Source: Amoebidium appalachense (lineage: Eukaryota; Ichthyosporea). From it: a stretch of 64,000 nucleotides of DNA. Positions 37,807 through 48,804 of this stretch are shown here, in pieces. Position numbers and translations under genes: made by a program. Numbering within the stretch: the first letter of the stretch is position 1; each line of letters begins with the position of its first letter. Under the pieces are notes generated by a model. That model was not told where the DNA came from. It was given only the letters and a program-made list of their open reading frames with translations, and did not search any database. Where the stretch lies: the NCBI GenBank assembly GCA_963693365.1, contig CAVNZM010000008.1:372001-436000 (forward strand), given 5' to 3'.

Positions 37807-38530
37807 TGTGTGTTTCCGCACGTATGTGTGCGTGCTTGTTTGTTCGTGAGCGTGTACACGTGTGCGTGCGTCTGCGTGTTTGTTCGTGCGCATGCGTGTT
37901 GTGTGTGTGTGTGTGTGTGTCTGTGTGTCTGTGTGTGTGTGTGTGTGTGTGCCTATATATGCGAGCCCGTTTGCGTTTTTTTGGTGTGATGTGGACGACA
38001 TGGAAAAGACTGACATAAGAAAGGGCTTGAGGAGAGGGACACAGCCGTGAAAGCAGGGTTCATGGACAGGGGAAGGGGGGAGAAGAGAAGAACCAAAGTG
38101 TCAAGATAATCCTCATTTTATGAAGCCATATATAGCACGACGACCAAAACGGCACGCTGGGAATGCCTTAAACTATTACACAACACTGTTCATGCAAGTT
38201 TGTGCTGACAGCAGCCACCCTACTGCCTGCAACCCAAGGTCCTCCCTACAGGTACGGTACACTCCTGCATGTTCCGCCGCACCCCTTCCCCCCCCCCCCC
38301 CCCCCTCCCCCTCCCCCTTCCTTCCCTCTCCCCTCCTCCCCCAACACTCAAACCGTCACCCCCGTTGCTCTCAATCTGCTCCTCGCTTCCCCTCTCCCCC
38401 ATTCCCAACCCACACCCCGCCCACCTGAGGTATAGTCATCCCTCGTCCCCGCACTTGCATCGTAAGCCTTGCTGACTCCCCCCCCCAAAAGGGGTTGGTC
38501 AATCTGACTGTGGTCGCTTGGCCGGGTCAT
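26274..38530 (-). CDS. NNT: Proton-translocating NAD(P)+ transhydrogenase, single-chain
   Basis: Transfers hydride from NADH to NADP+ coupled to proton movement across a membrane, supplying NADPH. Twenty exons (minus strand): 38530-38425, 37730-37617, 37373-37294, 36747-36568, 36285-36056, 35283-35157, 34621-34253, 33606-about 33542, 32978-32903, 32454-32125, 31839-31651, 31371-31193, 30819-30736, 30289-30085, 29549-29330, 29037-28871, 28339-28222, 27775-27639, 27059-26915, 26392-26274. The sum is 3240 nt, 1079 residues; human NNT is 1086. Domain I has VTVGVPRE near 45 and the NAD loop IGAGVAG near 222-228. The membrane domain spans about 450-880. Domain III has PGYGMA near 921 and VIGANDTVN at 993. 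The exon ending near 33542 has an atypical donor (GTTCGA) and is the only uncertain junction. The N-terminus has acidic residues and no obvious mitochondrial presequence, so location is open. Confidence 0.96.
26545..26623. repeat. G homopolymer tract in the last NNT intron
   Basis: A G-rich stretch interrupted by one A, then an uninterrupted G run of about 50 nt. On the NNT sense strand it reads as C. A second G run is at 26789-26812, and CT/TG repeats (26863-26911) abut the donor of the previous exon. Confidence 0.9.
27060..27310 (-). repeat. 47-bp minisatellite duplicating an NNT 3' splice site and exon start
   Basis: Five units with boundaries at 27107, 27154, 27201, 27248 and 27295 (47 bp spacing). 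On the sense strand each unit is a copy of the acceptor AG plus GTGCTTGTGATTGGTGC, the first 17 nt of the exon starting at 27059, then agggcactagccatatatgg. Splicing to any copy would read VLVIGAGH and stop at TAG. Confidence 0.92.
27570..27638. repeat. C homopolymer tract abutting an NNT donor site
   Basis: C tracts broken by T or A fill 27572-27631 and reach within a few bases of the donor at 27638. On the sense strand the intron starts GTAGGGTGGGGG. Confidence 0.9.
28799..29325. repeat. G homopolymers in NNT introns
   Basis: G runs at 28817-28848, 29068-29092 and 29206-29224 with flanking TG repeats. The introns around exon 29037-28871 are composed largely of these tracts. Confidence 0.85.
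29573..29646. repeat. (TA)n and G tract next to an NNT acceptor
   Basis: TTTATTTTATTTATATATA with about 13 TA units (29597-29625) runs into a G run (29629-29645). On the sense strand this lies just upstream of the exon starting at 29549. Confidence 0.9.
30665..30728. repeat. T(n)G(n) composite homopolymer, NNT intron
   Basis: About 25 T run straight into about 39 G, ending 7 nt before the donor at 30735. On the NNT sense strand it reads C(n)A(n). Confidence 0.95.
33016..33095. repeat. T(n)G(n) composite homopolymer, NNT intron
   Basis: About 29 T then a G tract interrupted once (agat), upstream on the sense strand of the exon starting at 32978. Confidence 0.95.
33207..33360 (+). repeat. Dispersed SINE-like repeat, diverged copy
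   Basis: Contains gaacagagcccatcatcaggg, ggtttcgactctttaacc (box B-like) and a terminal cttggccaaagacgagcagggttgg. The last part matches the end of the copy at 35677 onward. It lies in the NNT intron between 32979 and 33541. Confidence 0.7.
33938..34188. repeat. (CA)n/CGCACG arrays and G tract, NNT intron
   Basis: CA arrays with alternating GCGCGCGCG near 34015 (Z-DNA candidate), then a G run at 34154-34184. The intron runs from 33607 to 34252. Confidence 0.9.
35677..35912 (+). repeat. Dispersed SINE-like repeat, fullest copy
   Basis: 35677-35833 matches 17632-17788 almost exactly and is also preceded by a G tract. The copy continues to about 35912 (gatcagagacgagcagggttg). Box B-like GAGTTTCGACC is present. 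It lies in the NNT intron between 35284 and 36055. Confidence 0.88.
36352..36403. repeat. T(n)G(n) composite homopolymer, NNT intron
   Basis: About 18 T preceded by T-rich sequence, then 34 G. Same orientation as the junctions at 8687, 30689 and 33045. Confidence 0.95.
36955..37140 (+). repeat. Dispersed SINE-like repeat, diverged copy with good box B
   Basis: Starts tttgaatgcgg after a G tract, shares ataagcagagcccatcctcag and carries GAGGTTCGACCCC, a close match to the RNA polymerase III box B. It lies in the NNT intron between 36748 and 37293. Confidence 0.75.
37754..37955. repeat. (TG)n arrays in the first NNT intron
   Basis: TG runs at about 37754-37804 and 37898-37951, separated by cgtgcg-type sequence. 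The first lies about 25 nt from the acceptor of exon 2 (37731). Confidence 0.9.
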
Positions 38531-39060
38531 AGTATCGTTGCACCCTCACGCGAGTGCAAAACATAAATTAAACTAGCTATTGGTGTGGAAAAGGAGTACA
38601 ATATACCCTTTCTAAACGAGAAACAAGAAAACCCTTCAGTTTTATTTTTCTTCGCAAAACAGCTGTATCACACCTACAGGCTACACAAGCATAAGCCTGA
38701 ATCGAAAGTACACGTAGGATTTCCCTTTATACTTGCGGGCTGCCCCATTGGCCCAAGCAAACTATTGGCTTAAAATCATGCGTATTGTGGGTGGGAAAGT
38801 GGCAATAGAAAGAAAATTCTTACTGCCAATCGTATGTACCTCCACAGTTCAACTTGAGTGTTCCCTTGAGAACTTCCACAGCTCGGGCCCAACAGTATTA
38901 TAGCGCACGTGTGTTCTTCATTTTGCATTTAAAAAATTAGGAGAACATCATTTGTGTATGCATATTACTTGATTTCTAGACCAATAAGTTAGTAATATCC
39001 ACATACGTAATGACGTAACGATCAAAGTACGATCCCTTTTTGCACGCTGTGATTGGTGTA
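38531..39060 (-). promoter_or_regulatory. Putative NNT promoter region with repeated CCAAT boxes
   Basis: ATTGG/CCAAT elements occur at about 38579, 38748, 38763, 38826, 38981 and 39052 upstream of the NNT start at 38530. No TATA box is evident. Similar CCAAT clusters precede the ABCF gene and the beta-propeller gene. Confidence 0.45.
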
Positions 39061-39208
39061 TAGTCACTGCTAATGCTTGCCAACGTTTATCACAACACTA
39101 AGGCGGTATTTGGGCTGGAATTTTCGACAGTTCGAAGCTTCGGACACGACACCGTACCTGTGCTCATCATTGAGCGAAAGCCCTTCGGGTCTCAGTCTCC
39201 TGCACTGT

Positions 39209-39240
<32 letters not shown>

Positions 39241-40128
39241 GTAATTAAGTGCATAGAGCGAATATAAGTAGAAGAGAGGCGCGTGATTTGTTGTGAAGTC
39301 GCTTGGGGCATCATTAAACAGGCCAGTGAATGTTCAGTGGGCCAAAAATTATTTGCGGGGTGGGCCAGTGGCTGAGGTGGGCTAGATTGTAAACGCTGTT
39401 AGCCTGCATGACAATTCTCCAACCACATGTCGCTATGGAAAAGGTGGAGTTCGGGACATCGGAGGCCGGCCACACTTTCTAACATCCTTTAATTCTATTT
39501 AAAAAACCAAACTTGTTAGGTCTGCAAAAACAAAAACCATAAGCCATTCACTTGTTAACTTTTACAGAGCTATATAGTGCAGAATTTTGCTCGATCATCT
39601 CAGTGTACCGCCCCCCTGCGACTCAGAGTCATCTTGATTTTTTAACTTAGCCAATCACAAAACACAATGAGGCTCCACTTTTTGCCGGTGGTTTTGTTTG
39701 TGTTACGCAACAGCTCGCAGCTCACGTGCACAGTGTCACAGCCAGCCTTGTCACTTGTGGCCGCGGCCGCCGGCCGCAGCTCAGGAGCTGGCCGCCGGGC
39801 CGTGGGTTGCACACGATCAATGAAGTCACACGGTCCGTTATATGTCACAATTACCATAAGACCAATATTCCTACTTTTTTTGTTGTTTTATAAAAAGTTT
39901 ACGGCAAAAACAGAACAGTAGGCTTGTACGCGTGTCCGTTTGTGTCTGATTTGCAGTTCCACCCAAAGCGATTACGGGCCAGTGCATGGTGTTTCAAAGT
40001 TGGTGCTGCTCTTTGCCAAGGGCATGCATGGTAGCTGCCTACGTGCATCGCACATGCATTGTGTGGGCGGTATTCTAGGGGCTGCCGGCATTCTTCGGTA
40101 GTACAAGGCCTATCCGCTATCCGCTATC
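39061..40128. other. Intergenic region between NNT and the next plus-strand gene
   Basis: AT-richer, with a 28-T run (39213-39240). A short reading frame at 39667-39921 has a hydrophobic start but no splice partner and Ala/Arg-rich low complexity. No gene is supported. Confidence 0.6.
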
Positions 40129-40508
40129 ATGTACACGTGTATTAAAAATGGTCGCCTCGGGGGCGGCCACCGTCCTACTGGTGCCAGGCCACCAGCGCCG
40201 GGCTGGGAAGCATATGTGGCCATGTGCGAATTCGAACGGTGTTACTGGTCACTATTATGGCCAATTGTTAGTGACCACCACGTACATAATTGGCATATCA
40301 AAATTATTCCACACCTTTCATTGTGATGCATCATGACATTGTTGCGTTTGGCTTTGTCTTTGGTTTTTGTTTCTGTTTAGAAAACCGAGCGTGTAGATTG
40401 TCATGTGTGTCTTTTCTGCCGTGAGATGCATGTGTACACCCCAAGCTCCAACGATACGAGCTCTTTCCTTGTGTGCGTGTACGTGTGTATGCATGTGTGT
40501 GCGTGTGT

Positions 40509-40588
<80 letters not shown>

Positions 40589-41213
40589 TTTTTGTGTGTG
40601 TGTGGGCCCCCGCGGAGGGGAAGGGAAAAGGGGGGGGGGGGGGGGGGGGATGGGGGGGGACGAGGGGGAATGAGGGGGGAGGGGGGGGGGCTCGAGGGGC
40701 AGGGAATTGGGGGGGGGGGGGGGGGGGAGGAGAAGCTTAATTAAGCCTTGGGAGGAGGGGGGAGGGGGGGGGGGGGGGGGATCATTTCCGAGGGCAGGGG
40801 GAGGGGAAGTAATAATACACCGTATGTCAGATTCAATTTGCACTTGTGTGTGTGTATGTTCCACTGGATGCATCAGCTGTACTGGTGCGAGTGCACGTGG
40901 TTGCATTATAAGTTTGGAAGAGTGGTGCTTGTGCGTGTGATCAAAATCAATGTACTAACTAAAAATGAAATGGTGTGTAATACTATGCACGTGTGTGTGT
41001 GTGTGTGTGGACGTATGACATTGTGTGCACGTGCATGTGTCTGTGTGTTTTTTAATATAAGCGGCGTGTATGCAACAGCGTGTGTCTCATGCAACGGTGT
41101 GTGTGACTCTGTGTCTGAGGGCAGGAGGGAGTGAGGAGCTTGAACGGGGGGAGGGGGGGATGAGGTTCACGAGGATGTACACGCATGCCTCCGGGCGCGT
41201 GTACACATGTGAC

Positions 41214-41255
<42 letters not shown>

Positions 41256-41764
41256 CGCGCACGCGTGTGTGCACGTGTGTGTGTGCGTGTGTGTTGTGTG
41301 TCGGAGTCTGTGTGCATGTGTGTCTGTCTGTGCGTGCGTGTTTGCTTGCTCGCACGCGACAGTAGTATGCTTGTTTGCGTCTTTTCTGTGTGTGCAGATC
41401 TCTGCCAGCGTATCCACTGAGATGGGGCCGCCTGCTAGTAAATGTAACCCTGAGGAGCACATCGATATCATCAGGGGGTGAGGTAGAGTAGGTTGTGTGC
41501 CTGCATGTGTGTGTATTGTTGGTTCGCGACTTCCCCGATCCCCCCCCCCCCCCCCCCCCCCCCCCTTCCCTCCTCCCCACCCCTCCTCCCTCCTCCCCCC
41601 CCAAAGCCATCAAATGCCATGTGTGTTTCAGAACCATAATTTGTCGAGGGCAGGTCCAAACTGCATCTGAACATAAAAGTTTGTGCATGGTTGGGCATAC
41701 ACTTAAAACGGTTACCCGTGTGTGCGAGTACTCACTTATACCAAGTGCGGTGTACAGGCATTAA
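40129..41764 (+). CDS. Tentative small Cys-rich protein, four exons
   Basis: A consistent model: 40129-40281 (ATG, donor CAC/GTACAT), 40381-40470 (acceptor TTTCTGTTTAG), 41398-41477 (acceptor TGTGTGCAG), 41632-41764 (acceptor GTGTTTCAG, stop TAA). Phases agree at every junction and give 151 residues. Features seen: a Gly/Pro-rich N-terminus, CHVCLFC (possible zinc knuckle) and further scattered Cys/His. Introns 2 and 3 are the usual TG and C/G tracts. No family is recognised and there is no homology support, so chance cannot be excluded. Confidence 0.35.
40513..40800. repeat. (TG)n then G tracts in an intron of the tentative gene
   Basis: A (TG)n run (40513-40587) is followed by several G homopolymers (40631-40649, 40710-40727, 40761-40779) in a purine-rich stretch. 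Confidence 0.9.
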
Positions 41765-41876
41765 ACGACATGCATCTGGGGTGGGAATCCGATGTGCATT
41801 TGGTCTAAGATTAGGGATTTTTGAATTTGAAATAGGAGGGGGGGGAGTAGTAAATATCGACGTCCCCCCTGGTGGT

Positions 41877-41910
<34 letters not shown>

Positions 41911-42075
41911 CCCCTCTCCCCCCCCCCGGCCCCCCGGACCCCTGGGCGGCATGTGCGTGATCATGGTATTAAAAAGTCTGTTTTCCACCAGCCAAAAGGT
42001 TGTCTTCGTTACTTTTTTTATTATATTTTTTGGGGAAAGAGCATTTGCCTCCGTTTTGGCTACTGACACATATTG

Positions 42076-42110
<35 letters not shown>

Positions 42111-42243
42111 CCAACACGCACACACACACACACCGCACACACATGCACGAGTCACATCCACCACACACACACACATGTGCGCGCGCGCACGCGCACGCCC
42201 ATACATGCACCGGCACACGCGCGCCTGCACGCTTGTCCGTACA

Positions 42244-42275
<32 letters not shown>

Positions 42276-43078
42276 CACACAGTGTTACACACACACTTCC
42301 CACCCGTTCGTGTGTGTGGGGGGGTGGTAATGACCGTACGGCATAGCTTGAGTTTCAGGTGATCCTATACGAACGTTAACAGCTGCAATGTTTACGTTTT
42401 GGCATTGTATGTAAACCGCTGCTGATTATAGTACTATTATGCCTCAGTTATCTGATAGGCACATGCATATGATGGCAGCCTATGGGGTGGGTGGGTCTTC
42501 TCCCCCCCACCCTACTCAGGTTACCCAGGTGGCGGGTGGCTCCCCCCCCCCCCCCCCCCCCTGTCTTGGGTCCCCCCACCCTCCCAAAAGTTACTACTAC
42601 CCCCTCCGCGTTTCAAAATCAAGAATCCCCTGCTCAAAAAAAGTTCATTAAGCGTGTTTGGTTTAAATCAAACAGTGTCCCGACCACTCTCTAAGGTTCC
42701 GCATCATAGCGCCTCCGCTTGTCTGCTCTCCCATAAGACTAAATGGATCCGACCCAGGCACCAGAAGTGCACTGATACCTGATACGTGTACATGCTACGG
42801 TAACCACAGTTGCACTTATACCTGCAGGCATACATGCTGCAACACTTGCACCAAACTGTTCCTCCAAGCACCCTGCAGGCTGAAACCTTTGTCTGAGCTG
42901 CCGGTTATTCCTGCTTTTCGTGCTATAAAGGTAGACGGACACACCTAATTTATTCAATCATCTTCATAGGCTAGAGTACTAATAATTAATCACAAATTCC
43001 TTGCGAAAACGATTCTTGATCAACCATTAACTGACTAATCAAGCCAGCAACATGAGGAATTCTGTCATGCATATATAA

Positions 43079-43111
<33 letters not shown>

Positions 43112-43390
43112 CACACACACACACACACGTTGGCGCCACCAATGTTATACACACACAGGAACACCCAATAACAGACATCATTCATTCACTAGACGTTCAC
43201 TTGAAAAGAAAATTTTCTTCTGTTTCACTGGTATTACATTATTATGCTAACCTACATATTGTGCTACTATGTTATAACGCAAACCTACAGATTGTGCTGT
43301 TACGGTTATAATGCTATCCTATAGACTGAAGTGCTATTACATCCTGATGTAAACCTATAATGCCCAAAAATGAGGTACCCTAATGCCCCG
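41765..43390. other. Intergenic region downstream of the ABCF gene
   Basis: C tracts (41879-41910, 42078-42108, 42542-42561), CA/CGCA arrays (42110-42280, 43080-43128) and AT-rich unique sequence (42930-43380). No gene is recognised. Confidence 0.65.
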
Positions 43391-46260
43391 TCACACGTCC
43401 GCGTCCGATTGGTCCATTATCATCTGCACATACTCATCGACCCCATCCTCCAGGGTTACCAATTTGCCTCCTCTCACGGCATAGAAATCCGTGCCGACCT
43501 CTGCCATCAACAGTCTGTCGTGGGACACCAATACGACCCCCCCTGCAAATTCGCTCAGCGCCATGGCGAGGGCCTGCACACTGTTCAGATCGAGGTGGTT
43601 TGTGGGCTCATCGAGCAGCAGGATGTGAGGGGGGGTCCATGTGAGTGCCGCCAGCACCGCGCGAACTTTCTGCCCACCGCTAAGCAGATTTACAGGCTGT
43701 GTGGCCAAAGACCCCTTGATCCCAAATTTCCCCAAGTGCGCCCGCAATTCTTGCTCCTTGACCGCCGGTGCAGCTGCCTGCAGATGGGCCAGAGACGAAG
43801 TAGCGGGGTCTAGGGTGTCCACGAGGTGTTGGGAGAAAAATGCAACGCGCAGTAGGCGGTGGGTGGTGACGGTGCCCTTGAGGGGGGGCAAAAGGCCGGC
43901 AATGGTACTGAGCACGGTGGATTTGCCCCCCCCGTTTTCACCCATGATGCAGATGCGGGACGACATGTCCACATCCAAAGTCACATCACTGACCACCCCC
44001 ACCCCGTTGTCGTAGCTGCAGCAAAAGAGAGTCAGTTGGGGGGGGTGTGGAAGGGGGGAGGGGGGAGGGGGGATGGGAGCGACAAGGGCAGCGGTGGGAG
44101 GGGGGGAGGGGGGTTTCGTGGTGGTGGCAGTGTGAGAGTGTGAAGCCAGCGGGCCAGAGGAGGGGATGGGGAGGGAAGAGGGGAAAGAAGGATCACCTCC
44201 CTCCTCAGAGTATTTTAAAATGAATCTCAGTATTATTCTTAGCCGTGAGATGCACACGAACAAACACAGTAACACAACTTATAGGGACACACATAAGACA
44301 ACGCTAGAAAGGATAAGCAGGAGCGGGAGAAGGAAAGACAAGTGGATGCATGTGTGGGGCATGCACCTACTTGAGTGTGCAAATGGGCAGTTGGCAGAAA
44401 GGTCAGGTTGGTTCAGCATAACTCTCACGGGGGGGGGGGGGGGGGGGGGGGGGGGGAGAGGGGGGGGAGGGGGGGGAGGGTTGAAGGACAGTAATTGCAA
44501 GGTTCGGCCAGGTGCACGTTCAACGCTGCAAGCACGAAATGCATGTGTGCACGCATATTTGGGTGCATTGATCTTTGCATGGCCCACATGGGTGCACACA
44601 GTGTTCACATACCCAGCCGTGACGTCATCGAGCTGCAGCAAGGGCCCGTAGTAGCCCAGGCTGTCGCCTACAGGTAGATTCCACACCACCTCCTTGTCCG
44701 GTGCCTCCACCACCACATCCTGTCTGGCCTTGAGGTGCTTGCCTGCTAGGTCCCTGTTGAGCTTAAACCGCGTACCCTTTGCACTGCGCTCCAGCCCCAT
44801 GCGGTTCTCTAGTTTCTTGCGACGACTGGCAACCTGCATGTGGAAGAGCAAGGAAGGGGGGGGGGGGGGGGGGGGGGGGGCGGGGGGGAGGGGGGGGGGG
44901 GAATAAGTTATGATGGAGGGAAAAGGAGAGTGTGTGCGCCAGTGTGGGTCGGTGGGTTGTTGGGTGGGTGGATGTGCGTGAGTTGGGTGGGTGGGCGGGG
45001 GAAGGGGGGAGGGGGAGAGGGGGGAGGAGGGGAGGGGGGAGGGGGGGATGGTGTGAGTGTACGTACGTATGTGTGTGTGTGTATGGTGGCGGTAGTGGTT
45101 GGGGGAAAGAGGGGACAGGAGGGCAAAAAGTTAGCGCCCACACAAAGACACGTATAGCTACACTCCATCGGATCTGCTGCTGCACGGACAAGCAAGGGTC
45201 TGGCACTTGCATAATGCACACAGGCACACAATCTCACACAACGAAACACACACATGCACACACACACATGCAGCGCACAAACACACAGCTCAATCCCTGT
45301 GCATCACGTACACCCAGATCCGATCCAATTGCACGACCTATCACCGAATCTTACCGCTATCCCCCCCCCCCCCCCCCCTCTCCCCCTCCCCCTCTCCTGC
45401 TTGCAACCCCTCTCTTGACATATACACATACTACTTCACACTTGTTCTCATCCCCCTTGTTCGCATCATTGCTTTCCCGCCCCCTCTTACCTGCTTTGCA
45501 GTGACTCGTGCGCACAGATGAAGTACTCCAGGGGCACACATACACATAGATGGTCTATTCCTGTATCCCCCCCCACCCCACCCCCCATTCGCTAACATTC
45601 TGCCCTCATGACTTCCCCTCCCCCTCCCCCCCCCCCCCCCCCCCTTCCAAAAAAAAAATACACAAAAAAACACCACTACCCCCCCCCCCCTCCTTTTACC
45701 CCCCCCCCCCCCCCCCCTCCCGCCTCTCACTTGTGCCCACATGCCCCACCCCGTGTGCACGTGCATGCTATATGCACCTGCTTGAGCCGCCTGTCATCGC
45801 CAGACTCCCTGGCCTTTTTGAGCATCCAATCAATACTCTTCTGGATCTGCTCCTTGCGCCTCTCAATGCTCTCAGCTAGCCGTGCCCTGCTCAGCGCCAC
45901 CTCCTCCACCACCCCCTCAAATGTGTCGTAGTCCCCCACATAGTAGCGCAGCTGCAAGTGCGTGAAGTGGATCACATCTGTTGCTATGGCGTTCAGAAAC
46001 CGCCGGTCATGAGACACCACCACAAGGATTGAGAAATCTCCGCGCTCGGCCCCGGCCAGCAGCCACTTCTCGAGCCACAGCACTGCCCGCATGTCCAGGT
46101 GGTTTGTGGGCTCATCTAGCATTAGCAGCTCGGGCCCGGCAAACAGTGCACGTGCAAGGGCTGTGCGCATGCGCCAACCCCCCGAAAGAGAGGATGTCCG
46201 CTCGTCGCACATCTGTGTGTGGCTGAACCCGAGGCCTGTGTGTGTGTGTTCGTGTGTGTG

Positions 46261-46303
<43 letters not shown>

Positions 46304-46477
46304 GGGAGAGGAGTGGGATGCGGCATGAGCCATGTGAGCAAAGAAGACAAGTGCATGTGGAAGCAAATCTTCTTAGAATCAATTATTGGGGGGCAAGAGA
46401 GAGTGCCGTGGGGTAAATTTGTGAGCAGAGTTAGGATGTAGTGAAGAGAAACAGGGGGGAGGGGAGGGGGGGGGGGG

Positions 46478-46513
<36 letters not shown>

Positions 46514-46833
46514 AAGAGAGAGAGAAAGAAAAGAGACCACCCTACTCACCACCATCACCACCCGGTTGCCCCTTCTCCCCCCCCCCCCCCCCCCCCCCCC
46601 CCTCCCCCCCTCCCCCCGGCCCCCGCGGCCGTCAAAAAAATGAAATAATTTTTATCTTATTTTTTTATATTACTGACAGCAACGGGCATCATCTTGGTAT
46701 TATTCTGCCAGTCATAATGCAAACAGTAGACTACAGGCACAAAACAACACCCACCCTCAACCTGTTGCCATTGAGCAGTAAATTCATGCCTACCCAGCAA
46801 CTCCCATCTGGGGCTCTTCCGGGGCTCTCCCCC

Positions 46834-46864
<31 letters not shown>

Positions 46865-48539
46865 TTCGCCCCGCCCCCACCCACTCAACACCTCCTCCTT
46901 CTACCTCCCTCCCTCCCCCTCCCTCCCTCCCCCCCCCCCCCCCCCTCCACCCCGCCCCACCCACTGAGCACCTCCTCCTCCATCTCCTCCATCACCCCCC
47001 CCCCCCCCCACCCACCCTGCCATTCACCTGCGAGGATGGTCGCGGCCTTACTGCGTGCCTCCTCAGCTCCCCCCTTCAGCCGTAGGCTCTCTCTAATCTC
47101 CAAGAGCATTCCGGCTGCCTCCTGCGCTGCATCCCCAATGCTCACTTTCTCTCCGGCCTCCGCACGTGCCAGCATCTCTCTGGCCTCTTCCGCTGCTGTT
47201 TCCGCCTGCTTCCACACACCACGGGCGGCATGACCGCGTGTGCGGGACAGCCTGTCTGCGGTGTTGTGTGTCTGCACCTCGAGGGCGTCTGCCCTGTGTG
47301 CCCTGTAGCCCAGCACGGCCAGCTCGACCTGTCCCCACCGTCAGCATGCTGCAGTGTGCCCCCACCCTGCTGCCGTGGCCTGTCTAGTCCCTCCGCCGGG
47401 TCCAAACCCCTACAGAAGCTCCCTTTACCTCGCAAGGCTGCCTGTGCATGTTCAGATCTCCCTTAAGCTTGAGATTTCAGATTTCAAGTTCAACGTACGC
47501 AGCCTCGCCCCTCCCTTCTCCCCCCCCCCCCCTCCCCCCTGTCCTCCCCCCCCCCCCCCCCTCCCCCTCCCACCCTCTTGCCCTCTACTACTGCCATACC
47601 AACTGGCCCTACCCATCCCACCCATACGACCCCCCCCCCCCCTCCCCCTCCCCCCCCCCCTCCCCCCCCCCCCCCCCCCCCATCTCAACGCACCGCATCA
47701 CTGCAGCCGCTGTCCAGGGCGTGCTGCAGGCGCTGCTCCCACTCCAGCAGGTGGCCCAGCTCGCTGTCTGCGCCCAGCACGGTCTCCAGGGCCGTGCGCT
47801 GGTCCCCGGCGTCCTCCTGGTCGACCAGCAGCGTGCGCAGGTGCGGGCCCAGCAGCTTGCCGCCCGTCAGCGTGCGCAGCAGCGTGGTCTTGCCCACCCC
47901 GTTGCTGCCCAGCAGCGCATAGCGCCGCCCCGCCTGCAGCCGTATGTCCGCCCCCTGCAGTAGCTCCTGCCCGCTTATCTCGATACCCACGTTGCGCACG
48001 TCAATGTCCCGCCTGCGTGCCGTCTGCGCGTCCAGGTCCGCCCAGAACCGGCTGACCGCCCATGTCACCGTCACCTCCGCCTCCCGTGCCGCCACACCGC
48101 CCTGCGCCTTGCCCTTGCTCTGCCGCTTTGGCCGTGCCTTGCGCCCACCCGGGGCTGGGCTCTCTGGGCGGCTGGGGGGTTTGCTGCCCACCTGCTCTCC
48201 CTCTGCCGTGTCCGTGCCTGTGCCCACACCTGCAGCCATGTGTATGCTGCTGCTGAGCTTCTGGGGCCCGCTCGCTGTGCTCTGGGCCGGCGCCTTGCCT
48301 GCCGCTGCTGGCTGCTGCGGGCATATTGCAGCCAGCCGCGCGCACAGGGCATCCAGTTCATCCTCCTGGACACCTGCGTCCAGCAGAATAGGGCCTACAT
48401 TGTCCTTCAGGCTGGTGCCCTCTGCGGTTGCATCCTGCACCGTGGCCACCAAATACGAGAGGAGGTCCTCGTCGAGCTGCTCTACACTGCCACGCAGCAC
48501 CCCCTCAAGCTGCTGGCGGCTGCCTTCTGCGTCTGCCAT
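43391..48539 (-). CDS. ABCF3/GCN20-type cytosolic ABC ATPase
   Basis: Soluble twin-ABC ATPase of the translation-associated ABCF family; GCN20 works with GCN1 on ribosomes, and ABCF3 is its counterpart. Exons: 48539-47694, 47328-47028, 46235-45778, 44833-44613, 44015-43391; total 2451 nt, 816 residues, all junctions in phase. The N-terminal 70 residues resemble the ABCF3 helical domain and are followed by a basic linker. ABC1: Walker A GSNGVGKTT at 211-219, signature LSGGW at 399, Walker B LMLDEPTNHLD ending at 428, and a switch His in VVSHDRRF. A linker with the typical Arg/Lys helices joins ABC2: Walker A GENGGGKST at 634-642, signature LSGGQ, Walker B LLLDEPTNHLD. There are no membrane segments, as expected. 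The Walker A to signature distance in ABC1 (about 188 residues) seems longer than in human ABCF3, due to an Ala/Glu-rich helical exon 2. An in-frame ATG further upstream exists, but 48539 fits best. Confidence 0.95.
44430..44480. repeat. G tract in ABCF intron 4
   Basis: A G run at 44430-44456 and a G/A tract to 44480. A second G tract is at 44858-44900 in intron 3. Confidence 0.9.
45361..45720. repeat. C and A homopolymer mosaic, ABCF intron 3
   Basis: C runs at 45361-45378, 45628-45644, 45680-45690 and 45700-45717, with A9-A10 stretches between. CA and (TG)n repeats adjoin the exon 3 acceptor at 46236. Confidence 0.85.
46460..47030. repeat. G, (GA)n and C tracts, ABCF intron 2
   Basis: G tract 46458-46480, (GA)n 46481-46525, and C tracts 46580-46602, 46829-46864, 46930-46945 and 46998-47010 around a short AT-rich unique segment. 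Confidence 0.85.
47520..47690. repeat. C tracts, ABCF intron 1
   Basis: Repeated C runs with T or A interruptions reach to within a few bases of the donor at 47693, so the sense-strand intron is G-rich from its start. Confidence 0.85.
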
Positions 48540-48723
48540 GAACTCTCCTTTAAATTTAACCGCGGAAAATTTCACGTTCATACACCAAATATGGCTGTGG
48601 GAAAGCCTCTGCGCGTGTTTTGCAGTTATTTGCAGGAACTGTCTCACGGTTTCAGTCTGTCTGTCGACCTGCGGCGTTTCTGGAAGCTCTTTATACAAAT
48701 CTCCGGAGCCATCAACCAGCTAT

Positions 48724-48804
48724 GATTGGTGGAAAGTTTTAGGCGCGAACCCACCACCAATCAGAGCACATTTTAGGCGGTTACGCAACAAGGTCACAGC
48801 CAAT
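48724..48804 (-). promoter_or_regulatory. Three CCAAT boxes upstream of the ABCF gene
   Basis: ATTGG at 48725 (CCAAT on minus), CCAAT at 48757 and CCAAT at 48800, with TTTTAGGCGCGAAC (E2F-site-like) between. About 190-265 nt upstream of the chosen ATG. Confidence 0.45.

Noticed and set aside
39667-39921. Small frame with hydrophobic start
   Set aside because: Ala/Arg low complexity, no splice evidence and no family.
48540-48698. Upstream in-frame extension of the ABCF protein
   Set aside because: AT-rich, includes a TTTAAATTTAA stretch and lacks family similarity; treated as 5' UTR/promoter.
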